DNA of 50,682 bases from Streptomyces yangpuensis (GCF_001005295.1 NZ_LBMK01000004.1:506034-556715); one strand, 5' to 3'. Shown: positions 17,205 through 24,971, counted from the first letter of the stretch. Program-made: numbers and translations. The notes: generated by a model from the letters alone, not told the origin.

Positions 17205-18548
17205 TCAGGCTCGGGGCCGCCCCATCGCCCGGTACGTCCAGCCGGCGGCACGCCACCGCACCGGGTCCAGCGCGTTGCGGCCGTCCAGCACGAGCCGGTC
17301 GGTGACGACGGAGGCGAGCTCCGCCGGGTCGAGGTCGCGGAACTCGCGCCACTCGGTGAGGTGGAGGACCACCTCCGCGCCCTGGGCCGCCGCGATCGCG
17401 GAGTCCGCGTACCCGAGGGTCGGGAAGACCTGCCGGGCGTTCTCCATGCCCTTGGGGTCGTAGACGGTGACCTGTCCGCCCTGCAGGTGGATCTGGCCCG
17501 CCACGTTCAGCGCGGGCGAGTCCCGTACGTCGTCCGAGTCCGGCTTGAAGGTGGCGCCGAGCACGGCGACCCGCTTGCCGAGGAAGGACCCGCCGACGGC
17601 CTCGCGGGCGAGCTCGACCATGTGCCCGCGCCGCCGCATGTTGATGGAGTCGACCTCGCGCAGGAAGGTCAGCGCCTGGTCGGCGCCCAGCTCGCCGGCG
17701 CGCGCCATGAAGGCGCGGATGTCCTTGGGCAGGCAGCCGCCGCCGAAGCCGATGCCGGCACGCAGGAACTTCGCGCCGATCCGCTCGTCGTGGCCGATGG
17801 CCTCGGCCAGCTTGGCCACGTCACCGCCGGCCGCTTCGCAGACCTCCGCCATCGCGTTGATGAAGGAGATCTTGGTGGCGAGGAAGGAGTTGGCCGCGGT
17901 CTTCACCAGCTCCGCGGTCGGGAAGTCGGTGACGACGAGCGGGCTGCCCTCGGACAGCGGCGTCTCGTAGACCTCGCGCAGCACCTTCTCGCCGCGCTCG
18001 CCCTGGACACCGATCACGATCCGGTCGGGGTGCAGGGTGTCCTGGACGGCGAAGCCCTCGCGCAGGAACTCGGGGTTCCAGGCCAGTTCCACGTCCTCGC
18101 CCGCGGGGGCGAGATCCGTCAGCAGCTCCGCCAGCCGCCGCGCCGAACCGACCGGCACCGTGGACTTGCCGACGACCAGCACCGGGCGGGTCAGGTACGG
18201 GGCCAGCGAGGTCATCGCGGCGTCGACGTAGGACATGTCGCAGGCGTACTCGCCGTACTTCTGCGGGGTGTTCACGCAGACGAAGTGGACGTCGCCGAAG
18301 GCGCCGACCTCCTCGTAGGAGGTGGTGAAGCGCAGCCGCCCGGTCGAGCCCGGCAGCCCGGCCACGTGCTTGGCCAGCAGTTCCTCCAGCCCGGGCTCGT
18401 ACATCGGCACCCGGCCCGCGGCCAGCATCTCGATCTTCTCCGGCACCACGTCGAGCCCCATCACCTCGAAGCCCAGCTCCGCCATCGCCGCGGCGTGGGT
18501 CGCGCCGAGGTAGCCGGTGCCGATCACAGTGATTCTGAGGGGGGCCAT
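17205..18548 (-). CDS. UDP-glucose 6-dehydrogenase
   Basis: Oxidises UDP-glucose to UDP-glucuronate with 2 NAD+, supplying cell-envelope polysaccharide precursors. 447 aa from the ATG at MAPLRITV, with a GGAG ribosome site; an upstream in-frame extension looks non-coding. N-terminal NAD-binding motif ITVIGTGYLG, central FLATKISFINAMAEV, and catalytic Cys in GIGFGGGCLPKDIRAF. The C-terminal NAD-binding-like domain has VAVLGATFKPDSDDVRDS. GDP-mannose dehydrogenases share the architecture, but the motif set fits UDP-glucose dehydrogenase best. It is divergent from the acyl-CoA dehydrogenase gene. Confidence 0.9.
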   Translation of the reverse strand: MAPLRITVIGTGYLGATHAAAMAELGFEVMGLDVVPEKIEMLAAGRVPMYEPGLEELLAKHVAGLPGSTGRLRFTTSYEEVGAFGDVHFVCVNTPQKYGEYACDMSYVDAAMTSLAPYLTRPVLVVGKSTVPVGSARRLAELLTDLAPAGEDVELAWNPEFLREGFAVQDTLHPDRIVIGVQGERGEKVLREVYETPLSEGSPLVVTDFPTAELVKTAANSFLATKISFINAMAEVCEAAGGDVAKLAEAIGHDERIGAKFLRAGIGFGGGCLPKDIRAFMARAGELGADQALTFLREVDSINMRRRGHMVELAREAVGGSFLGKRVAVLGATFKPDSDDVRDSPALNVAGQIHLQGGQVTVYDPKGMENARQVFPTLGYADSAIAAAQGAEVVLHLTEWREFRDLDPAELASVVTDRLVLDGRNALDPVRWRAAGWTYRAMGRPRA

Positions 18549-18699
18549 GGGTGCTCCAGAGGTGCGGGGCCGTTTGCGGCCACTGAGCATAGTCGGGCCC
18601 ACCGGCGGGGACGGTCCCCAGGAGCACCGTCTCTGTCATGCAGCTCACGTGGCCCGTCCATATCGCCATCCGTGACCGGGACACTAAACTTGGGTTACT

Positions 18700-18715
18700 T
18701 AACGGTAGTTAGCAT
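18700..18715 (+). promoter_or_regulatory. Putative operator/promoter of acyl-CoA dehydrogenase
   Basis: An AT-rich island in the divergent spacer carries the dyad TAAC-GGTA-GTTA (18700-18711), overlapping a -10-like TAGCAT (18710-18715). The position suggests a repressor site, for example of a TetR-type fatty-acid regulator. No regulator gene is adjacent, and no good -35 was seen. Confidence 0.4.
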
Positions 18716-18748
18716 CACGTATCGCATGTCACTGGGGAGTGAGAGATC

Positions 18749-19906
18749 TTGGCGGGTTCTGCCGACTTCGACCTGTACCGCCCGGCCGAGGAGCACGACA
18801 TGCTCCGCGAGTCGGTCCGCTCGCTCGCCGAGGCGAAGATCCTGCCGTTCGCAGCCGCCGTCGACGAGGAGTCCCGCTTCCCGCAGGAGGCCCTCGACGC
18901 GCTGGTCGCCAACGACCTGCACGCCGTCCACGTGCCCGAGACCTACGGCGGTGCCGGCGCCGACGCCCTGGCCACAGTCATCGTGATCGAGGAAGTGGCC
19001 CGCGTCTGCGCCTCCTCCTCCCTCATCCCGGCCGTGAACAAGCTCGGCTCCCTCCCGGTGATCCTCTCCGGTTCCGAGGAGCTCAAGGCCAAGTACCTCG
19101 GCCCGCTCGCCAAGGGCGACGCGATGTTCTCCTACGCGCTCTCCGAGCCGGACGCGGGCTCCGACGCCGCCGGCATGAAGACCCGCGCCGTGCGCGACGG
19201 GGACTTCTGGGTGCTCAACGGCGTCAAGCGCTGGATCACCAACGCGGGCGTCTCCGAGTACTACACGGTCATGGCCGTCACCGACCCGGAGAAGCGCTCC
19301 AAGGGCATCAGCGCCTTCGTCGTCGAGAAGGGCGACGAGGGCGTGTCCTTCGGCGCACCGGAGAAGAAGCTCGGCATCAAGGGCTCCCCGACCCGCGAGG
19401 TCTACCTCGACAACGTCCGGATCCCCGCCGACCGCATGATCGGCGCCGAGGGCACCGGCTTCGCCACCGCGATGAAGACCCTCGACCACACCCGCATCAC
19501 GATCGCCGCCCAGGCGCTCGGCATCGCGCAGGGCGCGCTGGACTACGCCAAGGGCTACGTCCAGGAGCGCAAGCAGTTCGGCAAGCCGATCGGCGACTTC
19601 CAGGGCGTGCAGTTCATGCTCGCGGACATGGCCATGAAGATCGAGGCCGCCCGCCAGCTCACGTACTCGGCCGCCGCCAAGTCCGAGCGCGTCGACGGCG
19701 ACCTGACCTTCTTCGGCGCCGCGGCCAAGTGCTTCGCCTCCGACGTGGCCATGGAGGTCACCACGGACGCCGTCCAGCTCCTCGGCGGTTACGGTTACAC
19801 CCGTGACTACCCGGTGGAGCGCATGATGCGCGACGCCAAGATCACGCAGATTTATGAAGGCACGAACCAGGTCCAGCGGATCGTCATGGCTCGCAACCTG
19901 CCGTAG
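18749..19906 (+). CDS. Acyl-CoA dehydrogenase; 3' end is an integration site
   Basis: A 385-aa flavoprotein that dehydrogenates acyl-CoA thioesters at the alpha-beta bond. Start is TTG with GGGGAG about 9 nt upstream. Motifs: ALSEPDAGSDAAGMKT (FAD/substrate region), KRWITNAG, KLGIKGSPT, QERKQFGKPI, LLGGYGYTRDYPVERMMRD, and the highly conserved C-terminal IYEGTNQVQRIVMAR. A 65-bp direct repeat beginning at 19843 covers the last 20 codons and the stop, and is the left junction of an integrated element. The gene remains complete, but its ancestral downstream terminator now lies beyond 25482. Chain-length preference cannot be read. Confidence 0.94.
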   Translation: MAGSADFDLYRPAEEHDMLRESVRSLAEAKILPFAAAVDEESRFPQEALDALVANDLHAVHVPETYGGAGADALATVIVIEEVARVCASSSLIPAVNKLGSLPVILSGSEELKAKYLGPLAKGDAMFSYALSEPDAGSDAAGMKTRAVRDGDFWVLNGVKRWITNAGVSEYYTVMAVTDPEKRSKGISAFVVEKGDEGVSFGAPEKKLGIKGSPTREVYLDNVRIPADRMIGAEGTGFATAMKTLDHTRITIAAQALGIAQGALDYAKGYVQERKQFGKPIGDFQGVQFMLADMAMKIEAARQLTYSAAAKSERVDGDLTFFGAAAKCFASDVAMEVTTDAVQLLGGYGYTRDYPVERMMRDAKITQIYEGTNQVQRIVMARNLP

Positions 19907-19907
19907 C
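19843..19907 (+). repeat. attL: left 65-bp direct repeat
   Basis: Identical over all 65 bases to 25418-25482. In frame it encodes the last 20 residues and the stop of acyl-CoA dehydrogenase (TQIYEGTNQVQR...RNLP), so integration restores the protein exactly. The first mismatches are at 19842 and 19908. Confidence 0.93.
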
Positions 19908-19916
19908 AGGGTTTTC

Positions 19917-20055
19917 GCAGGTCAGAGGCTATCTGTGCTGCTCCGGGAGTCGTGATCGGCTTCCGGTCCGTTCGGGTCCGTTCCGAGCCTTTCCTGAGCG
20001 TCATGCTGGGGAAATCCTGGGCAGACATCGGGCGCGGAACGGGTGCTGACCTGCA
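19917..20055. other. Left-end putative integrase arm-type sites
   Basis: GCAGGTCAG at 19917-19925, GGGGAAATCCTGGG at 20008-20021 and GCTGACCTGCA at 20045-20055 lie between attL and the integrase gene. The same words recur near attR: TGCAGGTCAGC at 25389-25399 (reverse complement of the 20045 copy) and GGGGGAATCCTGGGG at 25350-25364. Such repeated words flanking the crossover are expected for integrase or excisionase arm sites; the role is inferred. Confidence 0.5.
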
Positions 20056-20064
20056 TAAACGACG

Positions 20065-20091
20065 AGGCCCCCGGCATCACGCCGGGGGCCT
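20065..20091. terminator. Terminator between acyl-CoA dehydrogenase and integrase
   Basis: 11-bp perfect stem AGGCCCCCGGC / GCCGGGGGCCT with loop ATCAC, followed by TTCC. It is brought in by the element and sits between the two convergent genes. Confidence 0.85.
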
Positions 20092-20106
20092 TCCGTATGG
20101 GTGGGG

Positions 20107-21282
20107 TCAGGCGACTTCGTCCCGCTCCGTGGGATCGTCCGCACCGGGCGTCAGCATGGTCGCGATGGCTGCGCGCCCGCGCTGCTCGGCCCCTTCGAAG
20201 ATGTAGTGGTAGTGCTCGCGGAGCACGTCCGTGCTGCTGTGCCCCATCCAGTCGGCCACGTCGTTCTCAGGGACGCCCGCGTACAGCAGTCGGGAGCCGT
20301 AGTAGTGCCGCATGGAGTGCGGCTTGCAGTAGGGCACCTCGCCCTTCGTGAGGGCGACCAGCCAGATTTGCCGGTAGAAGTACGAGGCGTACACGTACCC
20401 GGTCCGGGTCACGTTCGGGAACAATAGGCGCTCCGGCCCCCACACACCGTGGTTCTTGATGTGCCTGCGCAGCTCGAACGCGACGTTCGGAGGGAGGGGC
20501 ACAATGCGCCCTGGCTCCTCCTCGTCACGGGCCTTGACGTGCCGCCGCTGTAGCGCGCTGTTCTTCCCTGACTCGGACTCGCCGTCCTCGGCGATCTGGA
20601 AGTCAACGCGCAGAACCTCGGCCTGGGAGTCGATCTGATCGCGGGAGACCGCCATGGCCTCACCGATCCGCAGACCGCATCCCGCCATGAGCCAGAGCAT
20701 CGCTCGGTACCGGGGCGGGGCCCCGTTGAGCATCGCCAGGACTTCCCGAGTCGTCAGCCGCCGGGCGTTGCTCTTGTGCTCGCGGATCTCCTTGGCGCGG
20801 CTGCCCGCGTGCCTGATCTTCTTGCACGGGTTGCGCCCGATGATCTCGTTGACGACGGCCCAGTCCATCATTCCGGAGAAGAACGAGAACCGCTGGCGCC
20901 GGGTACGAGCCGAGAGCTTGCGGTCCTGCTCCATCCACAACAGCCACTGCTCGATGTCCGCGACCTTCAACGACACGATGGAGCGGGCCTTGAAGAACGG
21001 TTCGAGGGTCGTGTTCTGGATCGAGCGGTACTGCTTCTTGGTGCTGTTCTCCAGCTTCCTTTGATTCGTCCACTGCTCCCAGACCGCCGTCACCGGCTGC
21101 TTCCCCAGCTTGTCGTCCAGGTAGGTCCCGGCGTCTAGCTCCTGCTCCTTCCGCTTCCGGTGATCGTCAGCGCGCTTCTTCGTCTCGAACGACTTCTGCC
21201 GCTGCTTGCCGTCCGGGTCGTACCAGAACGTCGTCCACTTCTTCGGGTCGTCCTTGGAACGAGCCACCCATGCCCTTGCCAC
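20107..21282 (-). CDS. int: Tyrosine site-specific recombinase (integrase)
   Basis: A 391-aa integrase that would catalyse integration and excision at the 65-bp repeats. Start taken as GTG (VARAWVARSKDD) with AGAGAGG about 7 nt upstream; the frame is open further to 21363, but that part looks non-coding. N-terminal arm-binding domain (TTFWYDPDGKQRQKSF...), SAM-like core-binding domain (~70-170), catalytic domain with Arg in GCGLRIGEAMAV, His-x-x-Arg in PHSMRHYYGSRLL, His in DWMGHSSTDV and nucleophile Tyr in REHYHYIFEG. The 3' end faces attL, 200 bp away. Its promoter faces the divergent gene at 21415. Confidence 0.94.
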   Translation of the reverse strand: MARAWVARSKDDPKKWTTFWYDPDGKQRQKSFETKKRADDHRKRKEQELDAGTYLDDKLGKQPVTAVWEQWTNQRKLENSTKKQYRSIQNTTLEPFFKARSIVSLKVADIEQWLLWMEQDRKLSARTRRQRFSFFSGMMDWAVVNEIIGRNPCKKIRHAGSRAKEIREHKSNARRLTTREVLAMLNGAPPRYRAMLWLMAGCGLRIGEAMAVSRDQIDSQAEVLRVDFQIAEDGESESGKNSALQRRHVKARDEEEPGRIVPLPPNVAFELRRHIKNHGVWGPERLLFPNVTRTGYVYASYFYRQIWLVALTKGEVPYCKPHSMRHYYGSRLLYAGVPENDVADWMGHSSTDVLREHYHYIFEGAEQRGRAAIATMLTPGADDPTERDEVA

Positions 21283-21360
21283 GTGCCGGCCTCTCTCGTC
21301 GTGAATGGGCCGCCCCCGTGCCGTTCGCGGCTGCCCCCTCCCACAAGTCTGCGCACTGAC

Positions 21361-21414
21361 CACCCTGGGTTGTCAACACCGGGTGGACCGCCCTGGGTGG
21401 TGTATGGTCGGGGC
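21361..21414. promoter_or_regulatory. Divergent promoter with iterated CCC-GGGT operator words
   Basis: The short spacer holds CACCCTGGGT (21361-21370), CACCGGGTGG (21378-21387) and CGCCCTGGGTGG (21389-21400), plus an ACACC...GGTGT dyad. TATGGT at 21403-21408 is placed exactly -12 to -7 relative to the ATG at 21415, so the plus-strand transcript is probably leaderless. The iterated words overlap this promoter and are likely repressor sites controlling int and the 21415 gene. Confidence 0.55.
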
Positions 21415-21981
21415 ATGCGAGCAGACGAGAGTGGATTCGAGATCACTCAGCAGTACGGGGGCTGGGTGGTCCGGCTGTGGTGGCCGGAGGGGCCTGTCAC
21501 GGGTGGTCCGCAGCGCATGACGGTGGAACCGGCCGACGATGCCGAACCCGGCGACGTCGTGCGGGGCATCTCCACGACCGTTCTCCGGAGGCTGGACATC
21601 GCTGCCGCCATGCAGCTGGCCAGGAAGGCGCCGGAGGCTCAGAGGACCCTCCAGGACTTCACGCAACGGCTAGACGCCTCGGGTGAGGCCGCAGGGCGCC
21701 TGCTGGCCGAGGAGGGCGTCTCGGAGCGCTACCTGGCGACTCTGGCCCTGACCTACTCCGCGATGGCTGCGGGCGGGGCCCCTGCTCCGGTCCCGTGGCT
21801 TGCCCGGCTGATCCAGCGGCGCCCGGAGACGGTCAAGGACCACTTGAAGAAGGCGCGGAGGGACGGCTACCTGGGCACGGTGGTGGGCAAGGCCGGTGGA
21901 GAGGTGACCGACAAGGCCAAGTCGGTGCTGGACTCTACGCGCGGTAGAGCGAAGGACGCTCGGCTGCCTGGTCAGGGCTGA
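21415..21981 (+). CDS. Probable DNA-binding protein, divergent from integrase
   Basis: A 188-aa protein of unknown family. The middle-to-C-terminal part (~115-150) has an HTH-like stretch with WLARLIQRRPETVKDHLKKA then RRDGYLG, typical of Streptomyces replication or sigma-like regulatory proteins. The N-terminal half is beta-rich and acidic. The ATG has no ribosome site and coincides with the transcription start predicted from TATGGT. The 3' end overlaps the convergent 143-aa gene by 47 bp. By position it is a candidate regulator, or an excisionase or recombination directionality factor; neither is shown by a motif. Confidence 0.7.
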   Translation: MRADESGFEITQQYGGWVVRLWWPEGPVTGGPQRMTVEPADDAEPGDVVRGISTTVLRRLDIAAAMQLARKAPEAQRTLQDFTQRLDASGEAAGRLLAEEGVSERYLATLALTYSAMAAGGAPAPVPWLARLIQRRPETVKDHLKKARRDGYLGTVVGKAGGEVTDKAKSVLDSTRGRAKDARLPGQG

Positions 21982-22366
21982 GACCGTCCACGGTCAGGTT
22001 GCCGGTCCACAGGTGGTCTCGGTTGGCGTAGGTGGTTTCGAAGCTGACGCGCTTCCCACCGGGCACCAGCTTCCAGCCCTGGTCGTGGAACTGGGCGATA
22101 CGGTCGCTTCCGCAGACGAACGCCCGGGTCGCCTGGATCAGAATCCACTGTGCGAGTTCGGTTTCCTTGGCTGCGGGCCTGCCACAGGAACGGGCCATCT
22201 GCCACAGCCGTGGCCACTCGACACCGGGGGTCAGGGGGCCGATCACGGCCACGTCCCCGATCCGTCGTTCGTCAAGATGGTGGGTGGCGTAGCCGAAGAC
22301 CGTGCCGAACATCGCGAACACCGTGACCCGACCTCGTCCCGTCAGGCCCTCGTCTTTGCTGCTCAT
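21935..22366 (-). CDS. Hypothetical 143-aa protein of the integrated element
   Basis: Not recognised. Soluble protein starting MSSKDEGLTGRG, with no signal or membrane helix. It contains one central Cys (MARSCGRP), another in FVCGSDRIAQFHDQGW, and a C-terminal beta-like part. Its 3' end overlaps the convergent gene. A strong hairpin separates it from the upstream gene on the same strand, so it probably needs its own promoter. Coding potential is moderate: codon bias is consistent with a gene, but the ribosome site is weak. Confidence 0.6.
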   Translation of the reverse strand: MSSKDEGLTGRGRVTVFAMFGTVFGYATHHLDERRIGDVAVIGPLTPGVEWPRLWQMARSCGRPAAKETELAQWILIQATRAFVCGSDRIAQFHDQGWKLVPGGKRVSFETTYANRDHLWTGNLTVDGLSPDQAAERPSLYRA

Positions 22367-22385
22367 CTTTGGAACCCTTGGCTGT

Positions 22386-22420
22386 GGCGGTCCGGGCGCC
22401 TTAGCCACGCCCGGACCGCC
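22386..22420 (-). terminator. Terminator within the integrated element
   Basis: Perfect 13-bp stem GGCGGTCCGGGCG / CGCCCGGACCGCC with a 9-nt loop, 20 bp downstream of the 146-aa gene stop in the direction of transcription. Confidence 0.85.
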
Positions 22421-22439
22421 TCCGTTCAGTGGGAGTGGA

Positions 22440-22880
22440 TCAGCAGCCGTCGCCGTCACCGCAGCACGCGGGCGGGTTGCAGTCCTTCGCCGCGCCCCAC
22501 AGCCGGTCATCGACGTGGAATCCGGCGGCCTTGACGCGGTCCACCACGGAACCGATCAGCGGGCGGGTGCGGACGGTGGCCTTGGGCTCGTGTCCGAGGA
22601 AGAACCCGAACTGTTCCTCGCACCATGTGGCGTACGCCTGGGTGTGGAGGACGAACGAGTGCCATCCGGGGTCCACCGCGTCGGACGGGGTCATGTCGAA
22701 CGCGCGGGTGTCGCCCATGACCTTGAGGAAGGCAAGGGCCTGGTCCACGATCCGGCGGGCGGTGGACAGCTCGTGTCCGTACTCCTCCGCGCAGAACTCC
22801 GACACCCTCTCGAACAACTCGGGACTGACGAGGTCCCGCCCGTGCCGTAAGGCGACGGGGGATTCCAGCATGGTTGTCAT
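22440..22880 (-). CDS. GRDP-like (glycine-rich-domain-protein-type) small protein with Cys-rich tail
   Basis: A 146-aa protein. The core pattern VDPGWHSFVLHTQAYATWC and FFLGHEP resembles an actinomycete family annotated as glycine-rich domain-containing (DUF1399-like). In that family a conserved D-x-x-WH-x-x-x-LHT-x-x-Y and a later HxP are the landmarks. Here the C-terminus ends in a cluster of five cysteines (CNPPACCGDGDGC), suggesting a metal site or modification. The ATG has GAGAGG upstream and lies 23 nt after a 21-codon frame with a strong ribosome site, so the two are probably coupled. Biochemical role unknown. Confidence 0.7.
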   Translation of the reverse strand: MTTMLESPVALRHGRDLVSPELFERVSEFCAEEYGHELSTARRIVDQALAFLKVMGDTRAFDMTPSDAVDPGWHSFVLHTQAYATWCEEQFGFFLGHEPKATVRTRPLIGSVVDRVKAAGFHVDDRLWGAAKDCNPPACCGDGDGC

Positions 22881-22903
22881 GTCGTTGCTCCTCTCGGGTT
22901 TGA

Positions 22904-22969
22904 TCAGGCTGCGGGCGGCGGCGGGAACGGGTTTCCGCCCTCTCCGGACTTGTCACCGGGGTCGGTCAT
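22904..22969 (-). CDS. 21-aa microprotein upstream of the GRDP-like gene
   Basis: A 22-codon frame beginning MTDPGDKSGEGG and ending PFPPPPAA-stop. It is preceded by an excellent Shine-Dalgarno (GGAGGTG, 6 nt before ATG), the best in the element. The downstream GRDP-like gene starts 23 nt after its stop. Gly-rich then Pro-rich, no Cys, no signal. It could be a true microprotein, a coupling leader, or a peptide substrate. Real translation is likely from the ribosome site; function is unknown. Confidence 0.55.
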   Translation of the reverse strand: MTDPGDKSGEGGNPFPPPPAA

Positions 22970-23048
22970 TGCTTCACCTCCTTCGCGCATCGCGGGTCTG
23001 CCTGCCGCCGCAGTGAGGGGTAGCGATGGCAGGAGTCGGAAGGCCGGC

Positions 23049-23267
23049 TCAGGGAGCCGAGGGGAGGCGGAGGGCTTCCGCGATCTGCTCCACGACCTGG
23101 GCGGGCAGCATGCCCATGTGCACGTACGGGTGGCCGTTGTGGGTGACGGTGGGGCGTATACCGCTCCACGTCGACTCGGGAACCCCGAGGGTGGCCAGCG
23201 CGGCCCGTATCGCCTCAGCGGCGTTCACTGCCTGCTCACGGCCGTTGCGCCACGTCTGCATGTCCAT
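23049..23267 (-). CDS. Hypothetical 72-aa protein
   Basis: Small soluble protein starting MDMQTWRNG, mostly helical, with a short THNGHPYVHMG segment. Its ATG overlaps the stop of the preceding 67-aa gene (TGATG), so translation is coupled. Not recognised as a named family. It lies in the minus-strand run of small genes of the element. Confidence 0.65.
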   Translation of the reverse strand: MDMQTWRNGREQAVNAAEAIRAALATLGVPESTWSGIRPTVTHNGHPYVHMGMLPAQVVEQIAEALRLPSAP

Positions 23268-23470
23268 CAGCGGTGCCCGGTGTCGTGCATCCGCATGAGG
23301 ATGTCGCAGTCCGTGGAAGTCGTCTGGTCCCGCTCCATGTCGGCGGACTGCCGGAGCTGTGCCAGTCGCATGCACTCGGGACACCCAGGGATCGGGTCGG
23401 GTCGCGGGGCCAGTCGCAGCGGCAACGCGACCGACTCTTCGTGCCACCTCTTGGGTTCCGTCATGGTCAT
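23267..23470 (-). CDS. Hypothetical 67-aa protein with CPEC motif
   Basis: Starts MTMTEPKRWHEESVALP with GGGAGG 8 nt upstream. It contains GCPECMRLAQLR, half of a zinc-ribbon-like Cys-x-x-Cys motif, plus a single later Cys. The RWHEE...P.P.PIPGC layout resembles small proteins frequently found in Streptomyces islands, but I cannot name a family. First gene after the tandem CTTGCAC operator; coupled to the 72-aa gene. Confidence 0.68.
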   Translation of the reverse strand: MTMTEPKRWHEESVALPLRLAPRPDPIPGCPECMRLAQLRQSADMERDQTTSTDCDILMRMHDTGHR

Positions 23471-23543
23471 GCTGCGCCCCTCCCGATTGCCTACGAGGTC
23501 GATGGAACGACCCTAGAAAGCGGGCAATGTCGCGGGCCACGGT

Positions 23544-23560
23544 CTTGCACGAGCTTGCAC
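23544..23560 (-). promoter_or_regulatory. Tandem CTTGCAC operator between HTH gene and small-gene operon
   Basis: CTTGCAC at 23544-23550 and again at 23554-23560, exactly 10 bp (one helical turn) apart. It sits 6 bp beyond the HTH gene stop and upstream of the 67-aa gene. A degenerate tandem with the same 10-bp phase occurs upstream of the other minus-strand operon at 25226. It is likely the binding site of the element's own HTH/DUF5753 regulator. Confidence 0.55.
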
Positions 23561-23565
23561 ACGAA

Positions 23566-24414
23566 CTAATCCAGGGACGTGATCGCATCCGAGATCAGAG
23601 CCCGGGCGGGTGCACCGTAGACGGCGAGCTTGGACAGCTCGGAGAACGCCTTGGCGTACGTGGCCACCTCGCTGGGCGCCGTGACGTTCACTGCGGCCGT
23701 GAGCAGCTCCACGCTCGCTTGGCGGCCGTCGAAGAGGTAAAAGGCTTCCAGGGGCCAGACAAGCCGCTGGGTCGTGAATGGGATCACTCCGAGACTCACG
23801 TTCGGAAGCGCCATGACAGCCAACAGGTAGCCGAGCTGCCCAGCCATGGTGGCAGCGTCGCCAATGCGATAGCGGAGCACCGTTTCTTCCAACAGAAGGG
23901 CGAAGCGGTGGTTGCCGTCATGGAGCACGCGTGAGCGTTCGATTCGGGATGCTGCCGCCGTCTGTGAGTCATCAGGGGTGTCTTGAAAGGCAGCAATCGT
24001 CGATAGCAGAGCTGCCGCGTATGCCTCGGTCTGGAGCATGCCCGGCACCACGTTCGAGCAGTACACGCGGAAGTGGCGGGTCTGCTCGTAAAGAGGGACA
24101 ACCTCCTCCTGCGCCCGGCGCATGCCGTGTCTGTGCAGTTTTTGCCAGTGGACGTACATCTGGTCGGCTTGGCGGTTCGCCGCGATCAGGTCGTCTGTCT
24201 GGTCCTCTGCTCCGCACGCTTTGCACCAAGCGCGGATGTCGGCGGCCGATGCTGGGGTCTTGGCCCGCTCAATGCGGGACGACTTCGCGGGACTCCAGCC
24301 ACACCGAAGAGCCAACTCATGCCCGGTCAGCTCCGCGTCTTTGCGGAGGCCCCCGAGACGGGCGGCGATGGCTTCACGGGCAGCCTGGGCGCTGGACGAG
24401 GGGGACGCAGACAT
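23566..24414 (-). CDS. XRE-type HTH regulator with DUF5753 domain
   Basis: A 282-aa protein of a large Streptomyces family (Scr1-like). The N-terminal HTH spans ~15-70 (LGGLRKDAELTGHELALRCG then WSPAKSSRIERAKTPAS). The C-terminal DUF5753 domain (~100-275) has EQTRHFRVYCSNVVPGMLQT, a hallmark of the domain, and later VIPFTT and FYLFDG. It follows the DUF6879 gene by 26 bp in the same direction. Such regulators typically sit beside small DUF397- or DUF6879-like partner genes. They are thought to act as transcriptional switches or in toxin-antitoxin-like pairs; the exact role here is inference. Confidence 0.9.
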   Translation of the reverse strand: MSASPSSSAQAAREAIAARLGGLRKDAELTGHELALRCGWSPAKSSRIERAKTPASAADIRAWCKACGAEDQTDDLIAANRQADQMYVHWQKLHRHGMRRAQEEVVPLYEQTRHFRVYCSNVVPGMLQTEAYAAALLSTIAAFQDTPDDSQTAAASRIERSRVLHDGNHRFALLLEETVLRYRIGDAATMAGQLGYLLAVMALPNVSLGVIPFTTQRLVWPLEAFYLFDGRQASVELLTAAVNVTAPSEVATYAKAFSELSKLAVYGAPARALISDAITSLD

Positions 24415-24440
24415 GAGTGGGCTCTTCGTTTTCCGTCAGG

Positions 24441-24971
24441 TCAGATCGTGTACTTCTCGTGCGGGATGCCGCGCTCCCAGACCGCCTCGAACGCAGCCGA
24501 GGCCAGTCGTGCCACGGCGGGTTCGGAACGAACCTCCCAGCCAGGCTCGGACCAGTTCCCATCACCGGAGAAGTGATTGAAGAGCACGATCTCGCCGTCG
24601 AACACCCAGCAGTCGTTTCCGGGAAGCGCGATGTCCGAAGCCTGCCGCCTGGGGAGCCAGCGAACCTGCTCTCCGGCGTGCAGGTTGACCACGGTGCCGG
24701 CGTGCTCGTACCGGATGTAATCCGTTACCGGTTCCGACACAACGCGAGCGCGGCGGACCGCCACGCCTCGGGCGACCGTGCTCCGAATCAAATCGACCCA
24801 CGGCGTCCAGTAGGAGGACGTCGGGTCAATGTCGCGCTGGCCCGTGCGCTTCCAGCTCTCGAAGTCCTCAGCCTCATCCCCGACGCCGTACGAGTCGCGC
24901 AGCTCCAGGTGAACAGCCGAGTGCTTGGCTGCGGCCAGCAGCTCGTTAAAGCCCGGCTCGTTCTGCGACAT
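24441..24971 (-). CDS. DUF6879 family protein
   Basis: A 176-aa soluble protein. It starts MSQNEPGFNELLAAAKHSAV with the characteristic HLELRDSYGV. SWKRTGQRD and WTPWVDLIRSTVARGVAVRR follow, then the RARVVSEPVTDYIRYEH motif and WVFDGEIVLFNHFSGDG near the C-terminus. This pattern matches proteins annotated DUF6879 that accompany HTH/DUF5753 regulators in actinomycetes. Its start overlaps the 3' end of the 85-aa gene by 26 bp. Activity is unknown; the conserved acidic and aromatic residues do not reveal a catalytic site. Confidence 0.82.
   Translation of the reverse strand: MSQNEPGFNELLAAAKHSAVHLELRDSYGVGDEAEDFESWKRTGQRDIDPTSSYWTPWVDLIRSTVARGVAVRRARVVSEPVTDYIRYEHAGTVVNLHAGEQVRWLPRRQASDIALPGNDCWVFDGEIVLFNHFSGDGNWSEPGWEVRSEPAVARLASAAFEAVWERGIPHEKYTI

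Noticed and set aside
19843..19907. tRNA gene as integration site
   Set aside because: No cloverleaf or tRNA-like sequence; the repeat is wholly the 3' coding end of acyl-CoA dehydrogenase.
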